64,000 nt of DNA from Isoetes taiwanensis (taxonomy: Eukaryota > Streptophyta > Lycopodiopsida > Isoetales > Isoetaceae), in NCBI GenBank assembly GCA_021234155.1, contig JAJEKV010000035.1, positions 10,292,407 to 10,356,406 on the forward strand, written 5' to 3'. Positions 32,601 through 44,260 of the stretch are shown in pieces. The notes under the pieces were generated by a model. The model searched no databases and was not told the origin of the DNA. It saw nothing but the letters and a program-made list of their open reading frames with translations. The position numbers were made by a program, and so were the translations under genes. Positions within the stretch are counted from its first letter, which is position 1, and every line of letters begins with the position of its first letter.

Positions 32601-35600
32601 TGACCTAGACCTTCTCCGAAAATTTGAAAATGGGGCATGTGCTTTGGAAATGGATTAGGATTCCAAATGGCAAAAATCAGAATTTATTTTCGTTTACAAT
32701 GCATTAATTGCGAATTTATGAATGTCTTGCCATCGCAAAAAGCCCCCGACTTCTACTTGCCACATCGGGAGGAGGACAGCCCAAACTCCGCCCGGTCAAT
32801 TCCCTTGCTCCGTATTCTACCGCGGCTTCTCGGCCAGGTCCCAAGTGCAGCGGACCAAGTCTCGCCCCCAAAACGCAAACCCTTCTAGAACCCGGCAACC
32901 CACGGGGTTTTACGTTTTGGAGGCCCTCCTTGTCGGTCCGAGGCGGGACCTTTAGCGCGACTTGGCGTGGAGTGGGGGGTGTTGGCCTTGAGCCACCGGA
33001 CCCTAAAATCCCGGGGCTGCTTGCCCGAATTTCCTCTCCCCAAGGCCCTGGGGGCCGGACGGGCGACCTCCCTCTCGAATGCGATTTGGCTACGCCAATG
33101 GACTCAGAGCGTCGACATTGCCACAGGGACCAAGTTACGTGGCGAGGAAGACCACCCGACCTCCAAGAAGCGCCAAAGTAGCTCACTTCCATCACACTTT
33201 CGTAGTCAATTGGACTAGGATGTGGATCGGGGATCTTTATCGTGGAGAAGCGTGAGTGTTTCTTTTCTTTTACAAAACCGACCTTGTAACTTGCTCCCTA
33301 GGGTAATTTAAGCCATTCGGACGATTTGGCGGGGTCGATTTGCCATTCGAGCCTCCCGGTGCGAACGACAAGACAACTGCGGTTTCTACAAGGCCGACCT
33401 CGGGGCCCGCCGGTTTGACAAGTTCTCGGACCGATCTGGAATCTTTTGGGCCTTCCCGAAGAGGGGCCCCCCGAACGGAGGATCCAACGGCCGGATAGGG
33501 GAACCGGGCTCCGGGAGGGTAGTCATTAAGCGTCTGCAGCCCCTGGGGGCCGCCGGGAAGGGCTGCCTCGGGAACTTTTGGATCCCGCCTCTTGGGGTCC
33601 CACTCTCCCCTCTTGTGAGGATCCCCGCAAGGTCCCGCCTCGTTTGACTTGGGGAAGGGTGCCGGCTCGGTTGCCGCAACAGCGGCTGCCCGACCGTTCT
33701 AATGCTAACCCTTTGACCTAGACCTTCTCCTCAAAATTTGAAAATTGGGCTGTGTGCTGGAAATGGATTAGGATTCCAGCCGACAAAAAATCAGAATTTA
33801 TTTTAGCATACAATGCATTAATTGCGAATTTATGAATGTCTTTGCCACGCCAAGCCACCCGACTTCTACTTGCCACATCGGAGGAGGACAGGCCCAAACT
33901 CCTCCCGCCAGTTCCCCTTGCTCCGTATTCGGCTGCGGCTTCGGCCGAGTCCCAAGTGCAAATGTACCAAGTCCCGGCCCCCAAAACGCAAAACCCTTCT
34001 AGAACACGGCAACCCACGGGGTTTACGTTTTGGAGGCCCTCTCCTTGCATGTCGATTCAGGCGGGACCTTGCGCGTGATTCTGACGATGGAGTGGGGTGT
34101 TGGCCTTGAGCCGCGGACCCTAAAATCCCCTAAGTGCTTGCCCGTTTCCCTCTCCCCAAGGCCACAGGGGCCGGACGGGCGACCTCCCCTCTCCCAATCG
34201 CGATTTGACTACGCCAATGGACTCGAGCGTCGGCGTTGCCACAGGGACCAAGTTCCGCGGGGCGAAGACCACCCGACCTCCAAGAAGCCAAAGTAGCTCA
34301 CTTCCATCACACTTTCGTAGTCAATTGGCCTAGGATGTGGATGCGGATCTTGGCGTGGAGGGTGGTGTTTCTTTCTTTTGCAAAACCGACCTTGTAACTT
34401 GCTCCCTAGGGTAATTTAGCCATTCCGGACGATTTGGCAGGGTTGATTTGCCATTCAGGAGCCTCCCGTGCCCGAACGACAAGACACTGCGGTTTCTACA
34501 AGGCCGACCTCCGGGGCCCCGGTTTGACAAGTTCTCCTTAACCCGTCATCTGGAATCTTTTGGGCCTTCCCAAGAGGGGCCCCCCCTAGCGGAGGATCCA
34601 ACGGTGGGATAGGGGAACCTGCTCGGGAGGGTGGTCATTAAGCGCACGGCCCGGGAGCGCCGCCAGAAGGGCTGCCTCGGGAACTTTTTGATCCCGCCTC
34701 TTGGGGTCCTGACTCTCCCTCTTGTGAGGGATCCCCGCAAGGTCCCGGGCCTCGTTTGACTTGGGGAAGGGTGCCCGCTCGGTTGCCCCCGCAACCGGGC
34801 TGCCCCGGACCGCTCTAATGCTAACCCTTTGACCTAGACCTTCTCCTAAAATTTAGAAAATAGGGTCTGTGGCCGGAAATGGATTAGGATTCCAGGTGGC
34901 AAAAATCAAAATTTTTTTCGCACAATGCATTAATTGCGAATTTATGAATGTCTTGCCAGCAAAAGCCCCCAGGCTTCTACTTGCCACATCGGGAGGAGGA
35001 CAGGCCCAAACTCCGCTCCGTCGGTTCCCCTTGCTCCGTATTCACCATTGCGGCTTCGGCCCGGTCCCAAGTGCAGCGGACCAAGTCACGCCCCCAAAAC
35101 GCAAACCCTTCTAGAACACGGCAACCCACGGGGTTTACGTTTTGGAGGCCCTCTCCTTGTCGATTTGGGGGACCTTGCACAGTGACTTGACGTGGAGTGG
35201 GGATGTTGGCGCCGAGCACGGACCCTAAAATCCCCCTAAGTCGCTTGCCCTAATTTCCTCTCCCCAAGGCCACGGGGATGGGCCAGGCGACCTCCCCTCT
35301 CCTAATCACGATTTGACTGCTCGCCAATGGACTCGAGCGTCGGCGTTGCCACGGGGACCAAGTTCCGGGGCGAGAAGACCACCCGACCTCCAAGAAGCCA
35401 AAGTAGCTCACTTCCATCACACTCGTAGTCAATTGGCCTAGGATGTGGATCGCGGGATATCTTGTCGTGGAGGCGTGAGTGTTTCTTTCTTTTGCAAAAC
35501 CGACCTTGTAACTTGCTCCCCTAGGGTAATTTTACCATTCCCGACGATTTGGCGGTCGATTTGCCATTCAGTAGCCTCCCCGATTGCGAACGACAAGACA

Positions 35601-35905
35601 TGCCCGGTTTCTACAAGGCCGACTTTAGGGCCGCCCAGCGGTTTTGACAAGTTCTCGGACCGATCACGGAATCTTTTGGGCCTTCCCAAGAGGGGCCCCC
35701 CGAGCGGAGGATCCAACGGTTGGATAGGGAACCGGGCTCCCGAGGGTGGTCATTAGCGTCACAACCCAGGAGGCGCCAGAAGGGTCACCTGGGGGAACTT
35801 TTGGATCCCCGCCTCTTGGGGTCCTGGACTCTCCCTCTTGTGAGGGATCCCCGCAAGGTCCCGGCCTCGTTTGACTTGGGGAAGGGTGCCAACTTCGGTT
35901 GCCCA
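29655..35905 (+). repeat. GC-rich tandem array, ~1.11-kb unit, five-plus copies
   Basis: The anchor GAATTTATGAATGTCTTGCC occurs at 30,501, 31,592, 32,712, 33,826 and 34,938, giving spacings of about 1,091-1,120 bp. A partial unit begins the array (29,655-29,910). Each unit runs through CTTGCTCCGTATTC, CCCTTCTAGAACACGG, GGAGTGGGG, AAGCCAAAGTAGCTC, CTAGGATGTGG, TTTGCAAAACC, GGATCCAACGG and GACTTGGGGAAGGGTG. Many ORFs cross it on both strands but none is shared intact by all units. Reverse-complemented, about 500 bp of each unit aligns with the spacer of the 54-64 kb array. Confidence 0.9.
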
Positions 35906-36284
35906 TCGCTCTTTTTTTTCTCCACAATTCCATCGCAGCAAGGCAAATGTGCTTCCTGCGTTGATTTTTGGAATGACGAAATTTGAAACAAAAATCCAAC
36001 GCTAGAATCGGTTATCAAATCAAAGTCACGCCCCACTTGGTTGCACAAGCACGAAATGAAATGCCGGTCTCAAGGACTTTCTTATCTAACCAATCTACAC
36101 TATCTTGAGAGCCAACTAGATCCACCACGAAATATCGGTGGAGTGTCTAGCATAATATCCTCTAAATCAACTTTTGTGGCACGATGGCTCGATTATCAAA
36201 CGTGAATCCAAGCTCTCTGAAAAGATGACGCGCATCATTTTCTATACTCCTTGCCAACCCTGATTGTTTGCACCTTGATTGTTT
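35906..36284. other. Noncoding interval
   Basis: No coding or repeat structure that I can support, apart from the end of the 1.1-kb array. Confidence 0.4.
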
Positions 36285-36613
36285 GCCCTAAATCGCTTTA
36301 AAAACAATGGGAACATGAATTGAAGGAAAAAGTAGTACCATCTGTCAAGCTATCTGTGTACATATACCATGAAGATCAGAGAAGAATAAATTGTGTTGAA
36401 TTTTGTAAGCACGACATTGTGCTTACTACATATGGAACCATTTCTTCTGAATTACAGAAGCCATCTGAAGAGGATGAAAAGAAGCAGCCCCCCAGGCTAA
36501 GGGGCACACTGTCGAACATTAGGTGGTTTAGAATTATTCTGGATGAAGCTCAATCCATTAGAAATGCTCACACTAAAAGTTCATGTGCTTGCTGGGGCTT
36601 AAGGGCACAATGA
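36285..36613 (+). pseudogene. SNF2 ATPase fragment, CHR27/CHR28 (FRG, RAD5/16)-like
   Basis: The plus-strand frame reads CPKSL, then an in-frame TAA, then KQWEHELKEKV, LSVYIYHEDQR, CKHDIVLTTYGTISSELQ, a charged linker, LSNIRWFRIILDEAQSIRN and CACWGLRA before a stop. These match motifs Ia, Ib and II (DEAQ) of the plant CHR27/28 subgroup of RAD5/16-like SNF2 proteins, where LDEAQSIKN and ACWGLRAKRRW are characteristic. Motif I and the second lobe are missing. It is a different subfamily from the fragment at 21.9 kb and lies in the same CACTA element. Confidence 0.85.
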
Positions 36614-36661
36614 AGATGGTGCCTTTCTGGAACATGCGACCTTCTACGACACATATGTCAC

Positions 36662-36776
36662 GAAAGTTCTAGAATGTTCTAGAAAGTTTTAAAAAGTTAA
36701 AATATAAGAGAATCTTGGGTGAGCCTAAGGAATCCTTCTAGAAAATTCCAGAATGTTGTAGAAAGTTCTAGAATGA
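36662..36776 (+). promoter_or_regulatory. Two clusters of heat-shock elements
   Basis: 36,662-36,690 reads GAA-nn-TTC-nn-GAA-nn-TTC-nn-GAA in perfect 5-bp phasing. 36,736-36,776 carries about eight consecutive nTTCn/nGAAn pentamers with one mismatch. This is the binding pattern of heat-shock factors and is seen in LTRs of heat-responsive plant retrotransposons. No transcript can be assigned. Confidence 0.65.
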
Positions 36777-36979
36777 ATGTTGCGAGAGAATACACTTATT
36801 TTCTTCCCAAAGCATTTTGCTAGATGACCAATTAAAATATTTTGGTTCAACCAACTCCACAATTCTCTTGATTTTCGATGAACAAACTTGTCCAAGAAGG
36901 CAACAGCCTCCACAACCTCAGAATGGCCATAATGAAGAAATTAAAAAAGACAGTTAAGAGATTTCTCGAAAAAAAGCGA

Positions 36980-37945
36980 TGATTTTTCTTTCAGTATGTT
37001 GTGATTTGTCGGATCATACAATCGATGCAAAGAAGAACCCATAAAAATCTTGGCTCAAAGCGAACAAGTTCATGAGTCATGAAGCGAAAACAATCTGAGC
37101 ATGGCGTTAAAAAACTGCACCAAAGGATCTGATTTTGGCATGTAGGAGAAGAGAGGTCTGTTTTTCGGTATTGGGTGTTCGTGAAGAACCCCCAAATGTC
37201 GGCAAGCTCAACCTCAACCTTGTGATCCCTAAGCTCCAGTCTGAAGCCCATTTTCCTTTGCACCATGACATGCTCTACTTTGAAGACTTCCAAGGTAACA
37301 GCTGGCAGTTTAGATACTCTTACTGGCATAGCAGCCAGAGCTATGTTCCAATTCCACTTTCCATGTATGGATCTCCGAAACAAGGCCATCAACAGGTGTA
37401 GCCACATAGTATCTCGGCTTTTCAAAATCCTCATCAATGGGGTCGGCTTCATATGGAACTTGTGCAATTGAAACGCAAATTCCTCCACCATCATATATCA
37501 CAAAATCATCCAGACGTTTGGCAGGTAAAGTTGCAAGTTCAAGCATTGCTGATTCCAACCTTGATGTTGATCTTTCAACTTCCATAGTGCCATTAGAATT
37601 ACTTGTATACCCAGCATGAGATTTTAGATCATAACCTTCTTCCCCCTGTATTGACGTATCCATATGTGCTTCTTTGGTTTGCTGATATAGTTCCAGACAA
37701 TATTTTTCCAGCTCTTGCAAGCTCTCAAAGCCCCCAAAAACCATTTTTTCCGCAGTTCGGTTTCTGAAGAGTCTAGATGAAGGAGATAAACCTAGAATCC
37801 GCCATCGACGCGTCCGGGACAAGCGGCTGCAAGTCATATTAAACACTATAATGCTTCGGCGGACAAAAGGTAAAAGTGTGGGATTTTTCTTGTGTTCTTG
37901 CACAAATTTTAAGGCTTTATCCTGTTCTTCTCTCAGCAACAATGA
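36980..37945 (-). pseudogene. Unrecognised minus-strand gene fragment
   Basis: The frame from 37,942 includes LREEQDKALKFVQEHKKNP, GFESLQELEKYCLELYQQT, ATLPAKRLDDFVIYDGGGIC, IAQVPYEADPIDEDF and [21 protein letters not shown] second frame continues with [20 protein letters not shown] and [19 protein letters not shown] toward 37,150. The amino-acid texture is that of a real globular protein. I do not recognise the family. It is probably captured cargo, with a frame break near 37,330. Confidence 0.5.
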
Positions 37946-38189
37946 TTGACAACAAGCCTATTGTCAAGTTACCTTCAAGGATTGTAAACTTGGAACAACT
38001 AGATTTTGACACAGACAACGTCAGTTTTATAATGAACAATTTATAGCGTTAGCACATCTACGGTGATGATGCATGCTTGTGCAACACGCTTAAATGAAGC
38101 CGCAGGTTGGTCGCCGAGTCTTTTTCGCATTGTATCAATCGACAATTATTGAATTTGTAATCCTAAAAACCATTAACCTTCGTGGTATA

Positions 38190-38602
38190 AAAAAATATCG
38201 TCACATGCGACCACCTACGTCACATATATACGCATCGACGTGTCATATACGTCACATATACATCGACGCGTGTCATATACGTCCACATATACGTCTTCGA
38301 CGTCACATACGCCACATACGTCATCGGCGTCACATACGACACATACGCCACATAACGACACATACGTCACATATACGACGCCGCATGCGGCGCCACGTCA
38401 GAACATCCACCGGCGAGACACTGCCACCGCCGCCCACCCGCGCAAAGCGCCCACCGGCGTGTGTCGTGCGTCGCACTACACGTCGCATGCGACGTGTCTA
38501 CGACGTGACGTCGCTTTGACGTCGCATGGTGACGTTATTTGCGACGTCACGTCGCACAGACGTCGCAAGCCCACGTCGCTAAATGTCCATTCTCTTGTTG
38601 TG
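38190..38602. repeat. CACTA right subterminal repeats and TIR
   Basis: First come about fifteen copies of (T)ACGTCACATA-type words (38,195-38,370), then GCGACGT/ACGTCGC words up to the TIR. The layout mirrors the left end, with an ACGTCGC-rich zone next to the TIR and a shorter tandem word further in. Confidence 0.8.
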
Positions 38603-38605
38603 CTT

Positions 38606-39221
38606 TGCTTCGAGAACTACAGGTACCGCAATATCTCAACCCAACTTGATGAACTATGGAGGAAGCACTTCAAGCATGTCACTATAGACACTTCGAACAA
38701 CTTTGCAAAGTGCAACTTGTGTGCTAAGTTGAAAGAGATTCTTGATAAGACCAAGCAACCAAGCCAAAGGGCTAAGATAAGGGAGCAAATGAAAGATCAC
38801 ATGACTATCATGTAGATCCACTTATTGGATGTGGAGAACATTATCATGTTTGGAACCCAATAACTATGTTTGTATTATCCATGACAAGATGGATCAATCG
38901 AAGACTTGTTTGCCACAGTATAGTTACATACCCAAGCAAATCAATAGAGCTTATCCTTTGCAAGTCTCTCCGACAAAAAGCAATAGTGCATGGCTCTAAG
39001 TGCCAATTTATTATGGCCATTTTAGTTTGCAATTGTGGAGTGATGGTCCTGATTTTCATATTGGAAGTGTGATGAGGTGCTTGAGGAACTATGAGAGTGG
39101 TTATTCTGGTGACCTCCACAACCCTGGAGGTGGTAGCCAACCACTCTTCAGTGCATTGTTGGATAGAAAGCCTAATAATTTAGAGAAGTTTACTAAGGCA
39201 AGGTTTAGGAAGTCAGGTGCT
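38606..39221 (+). pseudogene. DUF7869-like gene, part 2 (middle)
   Basis: The sequence resumes LLRELQVPQYL, shifts frame, then ISTQLDELWRKHFKHVTI, NNFAKCNLCAKLKEIL, RAKIREQMKDHMT, later IIHDKMDQSKTCLPQ, YGHFSLQLWSDGPDFHIG and AKARFRKSGA-like residues. The FAKCNLCAKLK and MDQSKTCLP words are typical of DUF7869-type proteins. It is cut at 39,221 by the second insertion. At least three frame changes occur, mostly by one base. Confidence 0.65.
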
Positions 39222-42200
39222 TGTAACGGACCTAGGATTTTGAGGTAAATTGTGGATTATTTTATTTAAAAGATGCAAAGGAATATTAATCAAAATATCA
39301 CGCATGCAGAGAAATACGTCGTATATGTAGAGATTATACGGACGAAATACTGTGGTTAAAAATAAATATAAGTACAGAGAAAAGCATTGGGAAAAGATTG
39401 ATTCGCGGAGGGATTGTTTGAAGGAGCCAATCGTGCGTGCAAAACTCGGGGCGTGTTGGAGCCGCTGGGCAAGCAACAAAGCGGGATTCCGTGGGGATCA
39501 AGCCTTACACACAGGGTTTTCTAAGCGTAGCAAAATTGTGCATGCTTGAATTGTGTTGATCTGTTAGGATTGTTATGAAACTTAGTATTGATTTAGAGTT
39601 AAACTAAAAAGTGCGTGAATATGGAAAAAGCTTGCATGATTGAATTTGGAAGTATTTTATGATGGCATATTGACGATTGCAAAAGTATCCGGATCTAAGT
39701 GAGACAAGCATCTAGATCATGCGGAAATCTTTGGAATAGCTCATATTAGAACATGAGGGATGGATTAAGGTAAAGGGATGGCTGGAATCGCTTAAAAGCG
39801 TGTTAAAAGCATAATAGTTTCCTTGCATCTTTACTTGGATTTATATAACGGGATCCTGGTATCGGTGATGATCTGGAAGCATGAAATGTGATGAGAAATG
39901 GGTCGATTTGGGCCTTAGGGAGGCCGAAATGGAAAAGGAATGAGGAATCAGGAAGATCAAAGCAAGATTTAGCTGTAAATTCCATGATCTTGGTGCTCAG
40001 GAATTGATCCGGAACTGCCGGATTTGGGTCAGAAACTGGCCGAAATGGCCAGAAAACCTCCTTGCAGCCAAAATCGGGAGGAGCTAGGGAGTTTTGGCAT
40101 GGATTCGATGGCCTGGAGGCCATATCCGGGAGCAGCAGGCCGGATTCGTCACCTGTAACTGCGTTAGGGTTAGGTTAGAATCATCGAAAATGTTAACAAT
40201 TGATTAATTGTTAGTAAAGTAGTAATAAAATAAGTTAAGTTTAAGCTAAGGCTATGAGTTAAGGTAAATATCAAGGGTTAGCTGGAACCATGAGTTGGGT
40301 GAGGAATTTATTTGAGATTGAGGCCTAAATAAGGAGTTTATGCTAATGGATATTCTTTATATTATAATGTTATTGGGTAAGTATGTCGTCAACGAAACCC
40401 TAACCCTAATTTCGGAAAGCAAAAAAAAAATATGGAGAACCTACCTCGGGCATTAGATCTCAGAAGCGAGCCAATCTTATTGACCGTTTAAGTGCTCAAA
40501 AAAGAATATGGATCCGGGAGCCGCATATCTGGCTATGGCGACCACAAAACCTTTTGCTCCTCCATTACTCTGTGCATAAACAGGGGAATATGGATCCAGC
40601 GGCTGCATCTCTGTCTATGGCGAGTATAACATTTTTTGTTCTTTTGTTTTGTCTCAGTTCGGCTATTTACGGGTTTCGTGTTCTATAACTTCCGTTTTTT
40701 CTGTTTCATTGCATAGCTGAGAATCTTACCTCAACGAACTCATCTAGGGCCATAAATATTGCTGTCGATTCGATGGATACCCAGGGAAAGGCCAAGTGTA
40801 TATTTCGTTCTTTGGTGATTAAGGATGAAGAATATGATTCGGAAGCTGCCGGAGTTGAGGATGAAGATGGCTTGAACAGAGCACAGGGGCATTCTTTTCC
40901 TTTATCATTCAAATCCAAGGCCTTCCATTCCGATATTGCCTACGAATCCACTCTTGAGCCCGTTTTAAGCTCCAGACAATCCTTAATCGGCTAAGGAAAT
41001 GCTTCAGAGATTTGAGATTCGTGGCAGAGCTACTAACAACAAAGGTACTCATGTTTTGTACTAAAGTCTTGCTTTTAATTTGATAGATTTTGACATGCAT
41101 TGCTCAGATTTAAGGAACCCAGTTGCTACATCTGAAGATTTGTGCCATTTTTTTACACCTTAAAAAAAGGCCAAACTTAGCGTAGTTATACCCCTGCTCT
41201 GTCTCCTCTGGTTGATGAAATGGCTTGATATGCTAAAAAGCTCCGTGTGATTGATGAGTCAACTGCTGTAAGCTCCAATATAATCTGCTCCTGATATGCC
41301 GAACAAAGAAGAAAAATGGGTGTTGGGTTTGCCTCATTCAAGCAATCATTCAAACAGCAGGTGATGGAGACATATATAAAAATAGTTGTTGGTTATAACA
41401 GATAGATTAATTGGGTATATTACTGCCACAACTGAACTCTCTTCCCGAATCCTCCAAGCAGTATTTTAAGTCTGTACTAGCAAAGCATGTTCATTTCTAC
41501 TTTACAGGTTTGAAAACGTAGCATTCCTTTAGACTGCAGATATCTTGGAGTAGTATATCGACTTTAGGTAGTGGGTTTTCTTCTGGAATAGGACCCAAAA
41601 GTTCCAAGATAGAGATTTTGGCGTTTGACATTGCAAATATGATTGTAATGGGATTCAATTTGAACTTGGCACTTTTAAATAGAGAAAATTGCTACAGCAG
41701 TATAGTATCAAATGGCTTGCATAGCTTCTTGATGAATTTGTATATTTTCAATTTGTGTGGGATTATGAATAATTTCTGTAAAGCATCTTCTGATTTCAGA
41801 GGACTGGAAGTGTTTATTTGCAAGTTAAGGCATTTTGGCAATCACTGTAAAGATCCACAATGGCCAAATCTTCAATTCAAGCAAAACTGACATTGATATC
41901 ATGCTAACATTGGGCCTTTCTTTGGCTGTGTTCTATATTTATTTCTTGGGCTATGATTTGTTGAAGTAAATGGGCCATATGTAATTTTCAGTTTGTTTTT
42001 GAACCAGCGTTTCAGGTCTTTCCTATTGTTGTAAGCAATCACCTCTATACTTGATAATTTACATGTATATATTTGTATTATGCTCACATATTCATTAGAT
42101 TCATTTATCTGCTGCTTTATGATTATTTACCTATTTTGTGCAGGAACGTAAGTGGGGCCTTTTCTTATTTTGTAGCAGGGCGCATGGAAGAAGTGTCATG

Positions 42201-44255
42201 CTTTGTTTTCATGGTATCTTCAAAGACACCCTTTTGGTCTGCTTAACAAGAAAAGCAGCATTAAAGTAAAGCAGCAACAAGAATGCCAAATTATTGGACC
42301 TTCAAAAGTCTAAACACGGCAATGATGGCACAGTTGTGGAGCTTAGGAGCTTAAGAAAAACCTGAAAGAAAAAGCTGCACCTCAGCTTAGGAATCTAATA
42401 ATATTGTAGTGTGTATTATAGCGTAAAACAATCATTGTGATTTTATGATGGTACTTGCAGACAAGTGCAGAGAATGATAATGCACACCAACAGATTTATT
42501 GTATCATGTGTACAAGTTGAATTGATATTCACCTCTGCTGTCAAGCAATTCCCTATATGTTTTGGTATTAATGTACATGTCAAGCAATTCTCTATATGTT
42601 TTAGATTGACGTTTTGAAATCTTATTTAATATGCTTTGAAATCTCATAAAATTAAATGATGTCTAAAGAGAATGGAGAATATAAGTGAGGAGGATGGAGG
42701 ATTGGTTTTCAACTCATCATCAAAGATTCATAGGTTTTTCTTATTGGAAAAAAGAAAGGCTCAACAAATAATCAAAGATCCGGTATCTATTACAAATAGT
42801 CGTTGGCATTACATCATGTATTTGAACAATGAATTCTTAGGCAAGATTGACAATTAAGAACACTATAGAAGAACAACATGATGACTTTGATTAAATTCCA
42901 ACAACGTGATGAGAAACAACTACAAAACATACCTATTACAATTAAATTACATGCCCAAAAGTAAAACCCGTTCTACATGATGTTCCTATGCAATGTCCAG
43001 AAAGCGCCCCAACATTTGCAAGTTCCAAATCATGCCCAGCAACGCTGGGCATCCTAACTAGTACGTAATTGACGATTACAATATGAGTAGTCTTAAAAAT
43101 TAGCTAGCTATATATTTAACCTTGGAATTAGCTAAATTGAAGTGGGAAAAGAAAATACAAGGCATAGGGGTTAGAATGTTATGGATTAATATTATTAAAG
43201 TCTCTAATAACCTTATTGTTAGTGAATCTATGAAAGATATAGACGTCATTTTTAATTTAATAGTGAAGGTTGCATTTTTGCATTATTAAGGCTATGGTTG
43301 GACATTTCATGTTACATAAAGTGTGAATTATGGAATGTATTTGATGTTGAGTATGTTAAGGCATGGGCATGATGGTGAATTGTATGTAATTGTATATGGT
43401 GAAATTCTTTGATATAGACCTCTGGGGCCGGAGTCTAGGTGCGATGGTCTAGACTCACGGTTTTGCAATTTTGCTATGTAAATGGTATTTTGAACATCGG
43501 GCGTTGGTGCCGTAAGGTACAACGTCATGCACGATAAGTGGTCCTCCAATCTTTGGGCCTTGGCGTGGAAGGGTGTGTACACCGTGGTTACCCGCCTCTA
43601 TGTCAGCGGCTTTGTCGGCCGAGTTGACCTTGCTTTCGAGACCCGAGAGGAATATTGGTTGCAATGTTGATGCTATGGTTGCTTGGCCAGAGTATATGAG
43701 GTTTTTAATGCTGGAATCAAGTTGCAATGGTTGTGCTTAGAATAATTATGCATTGTGTTTATGTTGGTTGGACTAGTAACTTGGATTGCAGGGGCGAGGT
43801 TACGGTAAGGCTAAGTTATTGTTCTAAGTTAATGCTTGTGGTAATTGATGCTTGATATATTCTAAATCCCCGATCCCCACTTAGTCCGTGTGACTAACCC
43901 CGTGGTTAAATGGTGTAAGCAGAAGTGCGAGATGCTCCGAAAAGTAGCCAAGCTGCAGAAAGGCGAGAGTAGGAGTGTGTGGATTGCTAGACCATATATT
44001 TGCTTAATATTCTTATTATCATTATGAATTGGCTTAAAACTATAATTTTTTTTTAAAACTTGGTTGTTGTGTGGGGTTTTGACGTGCAATGGCAAGTATA
44101 GAATTTTTTGGGACCTTAGAGCACGTATAAAGATTAAATTCTTTACCTAAGTATGCATGTATTAATTTCTTGAGTTGCAACGGTTAAATAGATCCAACGG
44201 TAGAGATCGATGGGATCTCCAGTTACCGAGAGGTTAACTGGCCAGGCCCGTCACA
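39222..44255. mobile_element. 5.03-kb TG...CA insertion (probable solo LTR with nested Helitron)
   Basis: It starts TGTAACGGACC and ends GGCCCGTCACA, short inverted ends of the LTR type. A 5-bp target duplication GTGCT flanks it (39,217-39,221 and 44,256-44,260). Removing it joins the frame ...RKSGA|SEHVGASS. I find no second LTR and no gag/pol motifs. A Helitron end at 43,061 implies that part of the middle is a nested insertion, leaving about 2-2.5 kb that could be a solo LTR. Confidence 0.75.
40400..43061 (+). mobile_element. Nested Helitron with possible captured exons
   Basis: The 3' end is clear: a perfect hairpin (43,034-43,050), then ATCCTAACTAG ending at 43,061, then T. The start is only approximate, since I could not fix the 5' TC end. 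Inside are intron-like A/T-rich stretches and open pieces such as ATG-initiated MDTQGKAKCIFRSLVIKDEE (40,773-40,994) that look like exons of an unrecognised gene. Plant Helitrons commonly capture gene pieces. Confidence 0.5.
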
Positions 44256-44260
44256 GTGCT

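Larger units (their letters stand above)
17805..38602. mobile_element. 20.8-kb CACTA-type DNA transposon
   Basis: Terminal inverted repeats match at 26 of 29 bases: the left end starts CACAACAAGAAAAGGG and the right end, read inward, CACAACAAGAGAATGG; both continue into CATTTAGCGACG. A 3-bp target duplication CTT flanks it (17,802-17,804 and 38,603-38,605). Both ends carry several hundred bp of GCGACG/ACGTC-rich subterminal repeats, as expected of CACTA elements. Removing the element and one TSD restores the host reading frame across the junction (EEVNA|LLREL). I find no complete TNPD-type transposase. The interior holds fragments of other genes and arrays, so it is probably nonautonomous with captured or nested cargo. 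Confidence 0.88.

Noticed and set aside
30507-35986. Protein-coding genes in the 1.1-kb array
   Set aside because: ORFs on both strands vary from unit to unit and are broken at different places. No frame is conserved over the whole unit.
40397-40412. Telomere-like repeat CCCTAACCCTAA
   Set aside because: Only two units, in the middle of transposon sequence, and not the plant CCCTAAA array.
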